The notes beneath the pieces were generated by a model. That model was not told the DNA's origin. It did no database searches and worked only from the letters and a program-made list of their open reading frames with translations. 64,000 bases of DNA from Mordavella massiliensis (GTDB taxonomy: Bacteria > Bacillota > Clostridia > Lachnospirales > Lachnospiraceae): positions 1-64,000 of the forward strand of contig NZ_JACJKS010000011.1 in the NCBI RefSeq assembly GCF_016901695.1, in the 5' to 3' direction. The translations under genes and the position numbers were made by a program. Positions within the stretch are counted from its first letter, which is position 1; every line of letters starts with the position of its first letter. Shown here piece after piece: positions 61,887 through 64,000 of this stretch.

Positions 61887-62621
61887 ATGATCCGGTTTAT
61901 CTGTATTGTAATCCTGTTATTTCTCTATCTCGTCCTCGGCATCCCCGTGCTGATCATAGAGTACTTCATCGGCCTCGTCAGCCCGAAGGCCAAAGACTAC
62001 TCCTGCCTGCGGATGGTGCAGTGGACCTTCCGCCTGATGCTGAAGATCGCAGGCGTAAAAGTGACTGTCATCGGAGAGGAGAACATCCCCGATGAGCCGG
62101 TCCTTTATATAGGAAATCACAGGAGCTATTTCGACATTCTCCTCACCTACTCCAGGTGCCGGCGCCTGACCGGCTATGTGGCGAAAAAAGAGATGCTCCG
62201 CTACCCGCTTCTGCGGGACTGGATGCGGAATCTCTACTGCCTCTTCCTGGACCGCAGCACGCCCAGGGAGGGCCTCAAGACGATCCTTACGGCCATTGAC
62301 TATGTGAAAAAGGGCGTCTCCATCTGCATCTTCCCGGAGGGGACGAGGAATAAGGGGGAGGAGGGCTCCATGCTGCCCTTCCACGACGGCGCCCTGAAGA
62401 TCGCAGAGAAGACGGGATGCGCCATCATCCCCATGTCCATGAACAACACCCAGGCCATCTTTGAGGCACACCTTCCCTTTGTGCGCAGGACCCACGTGAT
62501 CCTGGAGTACGGCGCGCCCATCTACCCGGACAGGCTCGACAAAGAGACCCGGCGCCACCTGGGCAGCTACTGCCAGAATATCATAAAGGAGACGATCCTG
62601 AAAAACAGGGATCTCGTCTGA
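61887..62621 (+). CDS. plsC: 1-acyl-sn-glycerol-3-phosphate acyltransferase
   Basis: 244 residues from the ATG at 61887 (AGAAAGGA upstream). An N-terminal membrane helix (FICIVILLFLYLVLGIPVLI) is followed by the acyltransferase motifs: NHRSYFD (H78-x4-D83) and FPEGTR (149-154). It adds the second acyl chain to make phosphatidic acid at the membrane. It stands alone on the plus strand. Confidence 0.92.
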   Translation: MIRFICIVILLFLYLVLGIPVLIIEYFIGLVSPKAKDYSCLRMVQWTFRLMLKIAGVKVTVIGEENIPDEPVLYIGNHRSYFDILLTYSRCRRLTGYVAKKEMLRYPLLRDWMRNLYCLFLDRSTPREGLKTILTAIDYVKKGVSICIFPEGTRNKGEEGSMLPFHDGALKIAEKTGCAIIPMSMNNTQAIFEAHLPFVRRTHVILEYGAPIYPDRLDKETRRHLGSYCQNIIKETILKNRDLV

Positions 62622-62634
62622 TCTTTACTTTGTT

Positions 62635-62663
62635 TTTACATTTTCTTCTCCGGGTGCTATAAT
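62635..62663 (+). promoter_or_regulatory. Promoter of the nicotinate phosphoribosyltransferase gene
   Basis: TTTACA (62635-62640), 17-bp spacer, perfect TATAAT (62658-62663), about 58 bases before the ATG. Confidence 0.7.
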
Positions 62664-62720
62664 TGGGATAACTTTGAAATCTTTTTACACATACATACTG
62701 CAAAGGAGTCATAAAAAACA

Positions 62721-64000
62721 ATGAGCAGACATGATCTGACCCTGCTGACGGACTTCTACGAACTCACCATGATGCAGGGCTACTATGAAAAAGGACAGAA
62801 CGAGACCGTTATCTTCGACGTATTCTTCCGCCAGAACCCCAACAACGGGGGCTACTCCATCTGCGCGGGCCTGGACCAGGTCATCGAGTACGTCAAGAAC
62901 CTGAACTTCACCTACGAGGATGTGGACTACCTGCGCGGGCTTGGCCTGTTCAGCGAGGAGTTTCTCCACTATCTGAGCGGCTTCCACTTCACAGGGGACA
63001 TCTACGCCATCCCGGAGGGCACGGTCATCTTCCCGAAGGAACCCCTCGTGAAGGTCATCGCACCCATCATGGAGGCGCAGCTCGTGGAGACTGCGATCCT
63101 GAACATCATCAACCACCAGAGCCTCATCGCCACAAAGGCGTCCCGCGTCGTGTTCGCGGCGGGCGGGGACGGCATCATGGAGTTCGGCCTGCGCCGGGCC
63201 CAGGGGCCGGACGCCGGGCTCTACGGCGCCAGGGCGGCCATCATCGGCGGCTGCATCGGCACCTCCAACGTGCTGGCGGGCCAGCGCTTTGACGTGCCGG
63301 TACTGGGCACCCATGCCCATAGCTGGATCATGAGTTTCCCGGACGAATACACCGCGTTCCGGGCTTACGCGGATCTCTACCCGAACAACTGCATCCTGCT
63401 GGTGGACACGTACGACACGCTGAAATCCGGCGTGCCCAACGCGATCCGCGTATTCCGGGAGATGCGGGAAGCGGGCGTGGAACTGAAGAAATACGGCATC
63501 CGCCTGGACAGCGGCGACCTGGCCTACCTCTCCAAGAAGGCGCGGGCTATGCTGGACGAGGCCGGATTTACAGATGCGATCATCTCCGCCTCCAACGACC
63601 TGGACGAGTACCTGCTCCACGACCTGAAGATGCAGCAGGCCGCCATCACGTCCTGGGGCGTGGGGACCAACCTCATCACCTCCAAGGACTGCCCGTCCTT
63701 CGGCGGCGTCTACAAGCTGGCCGCCATCCAGGATGAGAACGGCAGCTTTGTGCCCAAGATCAAGATCTCCGAGAACACGGAGAAGATCACCAACCCGGGC
63801 AACAAGACGATCTACCGCATCTACGAGAAGGACAGCGGCAAGGTGAAGGCGGATCTCATCTGCTTTGCCGACGAGGTCTTCGACCCGGAAAAGGACCTGC
63901 TCCTGTTCGACCCCATCGACACATGGAAGAAGACAAAGCTGCCCGGCGGCTCCTACACCATGCGCGAGATCCTCGTGCCCGTGTTCCGCCGCGGCGAGTG
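62721..64000 (+). CDS. pncB: Nicotinate phosphoribosyltransferase (3' end outside window)
   Basis: About 426 codons are visible from the ATG, with AAAGGAG upstream; the frame is still open at the window edge. Diagnostic stretches: LLTDFYELTMMQGYYEKGQN at the N-terminus, GTHAHSWIMSFPDEYTAF in the middle, and LLVDTYDT, GIRLDSGDLAYLSK and GVGTNLITS in the PRPP/substrate-binding barrel. It makes nicotinate mononucleotide from nicotinate and PRPP in NAD salvage. Family members are about 480 residues, so perhaps 50 residues are missing. Confidence 0.93.
   Translation, partial: MSRHDLTLLTDFYELTMMQGYYEKGQNETVIFDVFFRQNPNNGGYSICAGLDQVIEYVKNLNFTYEDVDYLRGLGLFSEEFLHYLSGFHFTGDIYAIPEGTVIFPKEPLVKVIAPIMEAQLVETAILNIINHQSLIATKASRVVFAAGGDGIMEFGLRRAQGPDAGLYGARAAIIGGCIGTSNVLAGQRFDVPVLGTHAHSWIMSFPDEYTAFRAYADLYPNNCILLVDTYDTLKSGVPNAIRVFREMREAGVELKKYGIRLDSGDLAYLSKKARAMLDEAGFTDAIISASNDLDEYLLHDLKMQQAAITSWGVGTNLITSKDCPSFGGVYKLAAIQDENGSFVPKIKISENTEKITNPGNKTIYRIYEKDSGKVKADLICFADEVFDPEKDLLLFDPIDTWKKTKLPGGSYTMREILVPVFRRGE

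Noticed and set aside
62709-63620. 303-codon minus-strand open frame at the right edge
   Set aside because: Antisense to the nicotinate phosphoribosyltransferase gene, whose motifs are unmistakable on the plus strand.

Overview
The window reads as a chromosome segment of a spore-forming, Gram-positive gut clostridium, most likely a Lachnospiraceae member. Support comes from spoIIR, a SPOCS/LysM spore-coat-type protein, truncated spoIIID copies, Gram-positive Shine-Dalgarno sites (AAGGAGG type), a sortase-type surface protein and a bile-salt-hydrolase-like enzyme. GC-rich housekeeping DNA (about 13-15.6 kb and 44.5-64 kb) alternates with visibly AT-rich accessory DNA (about 23-43 kb, most extreme at 34.9-40.6 kb).

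Layout. 0-9 kb: a giant cell-wall-anchored repeat protein with its own terminator, divergent from a regulator with two helix-turn-helix regions. 8.7-18.2 kb: small accessory genes and debris. This includes a decayed copy of a SWIM-zinc-finger gene, two broken spoIIID copies behind a repeated hairpin, a pRiA4b ORF-3-like protein, a DUF4143 ATPase behind twin palindromes, an antiporter/cytidylate-kinase-like pair and the intact SWIM gene flanked by inverted repeats. It ends in a compact promoter, hairpin-repeat, terminator and MazF/ToxN-like gene array that looks like a type III toxin-antitoxin locus with a frameshifted toxin.

18.2-40.9 kb: a probable integrative mobilizable element. On the minus strand it has int, xis, dnaC-like, repA-like, a small Cys-rich gene and mobC, with an oriT/iteron-like region but no relaxase. 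Its cargo is a defence island. One tightly overlapped minus-strand operon encodes half-length HsdS, HsdM, a CD-NTase, an S-4TM pore-forming effector (a two-gene CBASS), full-length HsdS, two small proteins, HsdR, a YgjP-like metalloprotease and an Mrr-like nuclease. A strong promoter sits upstream of it. Next to it lie a GmrSD-like DUF262/DUF1524 protein, a SIR2-STAND-TPR protein and a DUF4839 lipoprotein. Two tandem 134-bp repeats with compensatory stem changes lie beside int and look like structured RNA or attachment-site arms.

40.9-46.2 kb: small hypothetical genes, a DUF4116-like protein, MazG-like and MmcQ/EVE-like proteins and ThpR. 46.4-64 kb: the core region, mostly minus strand: bile-salt-hydrolase-like enzyme, trigger-factor-like lipoprotein, DUF1934, pfkA, dnaE, a small conserved protein, cvfB-like, acyl-ACP thioesterase, CDF transporter, spoIIR, GntR regulator, ispE, SPOCS/LysM, PrcB-like lipoprotein. 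On the plus strand are a small membrane protein, plsC and a nicotinate phosphoribosyltransferase that runs off the end.

The most interesting items are the type III TA-like array, the CBASS pair inside a type I R-M operon, the SIR2-STAND protein, the covarying tandem RNA-like repeats, and a hairpin that would hide the dnaE ribosome binding site in read-through transcripts but not in transcripts from a promoter whose spacer contains one hairpin arm.
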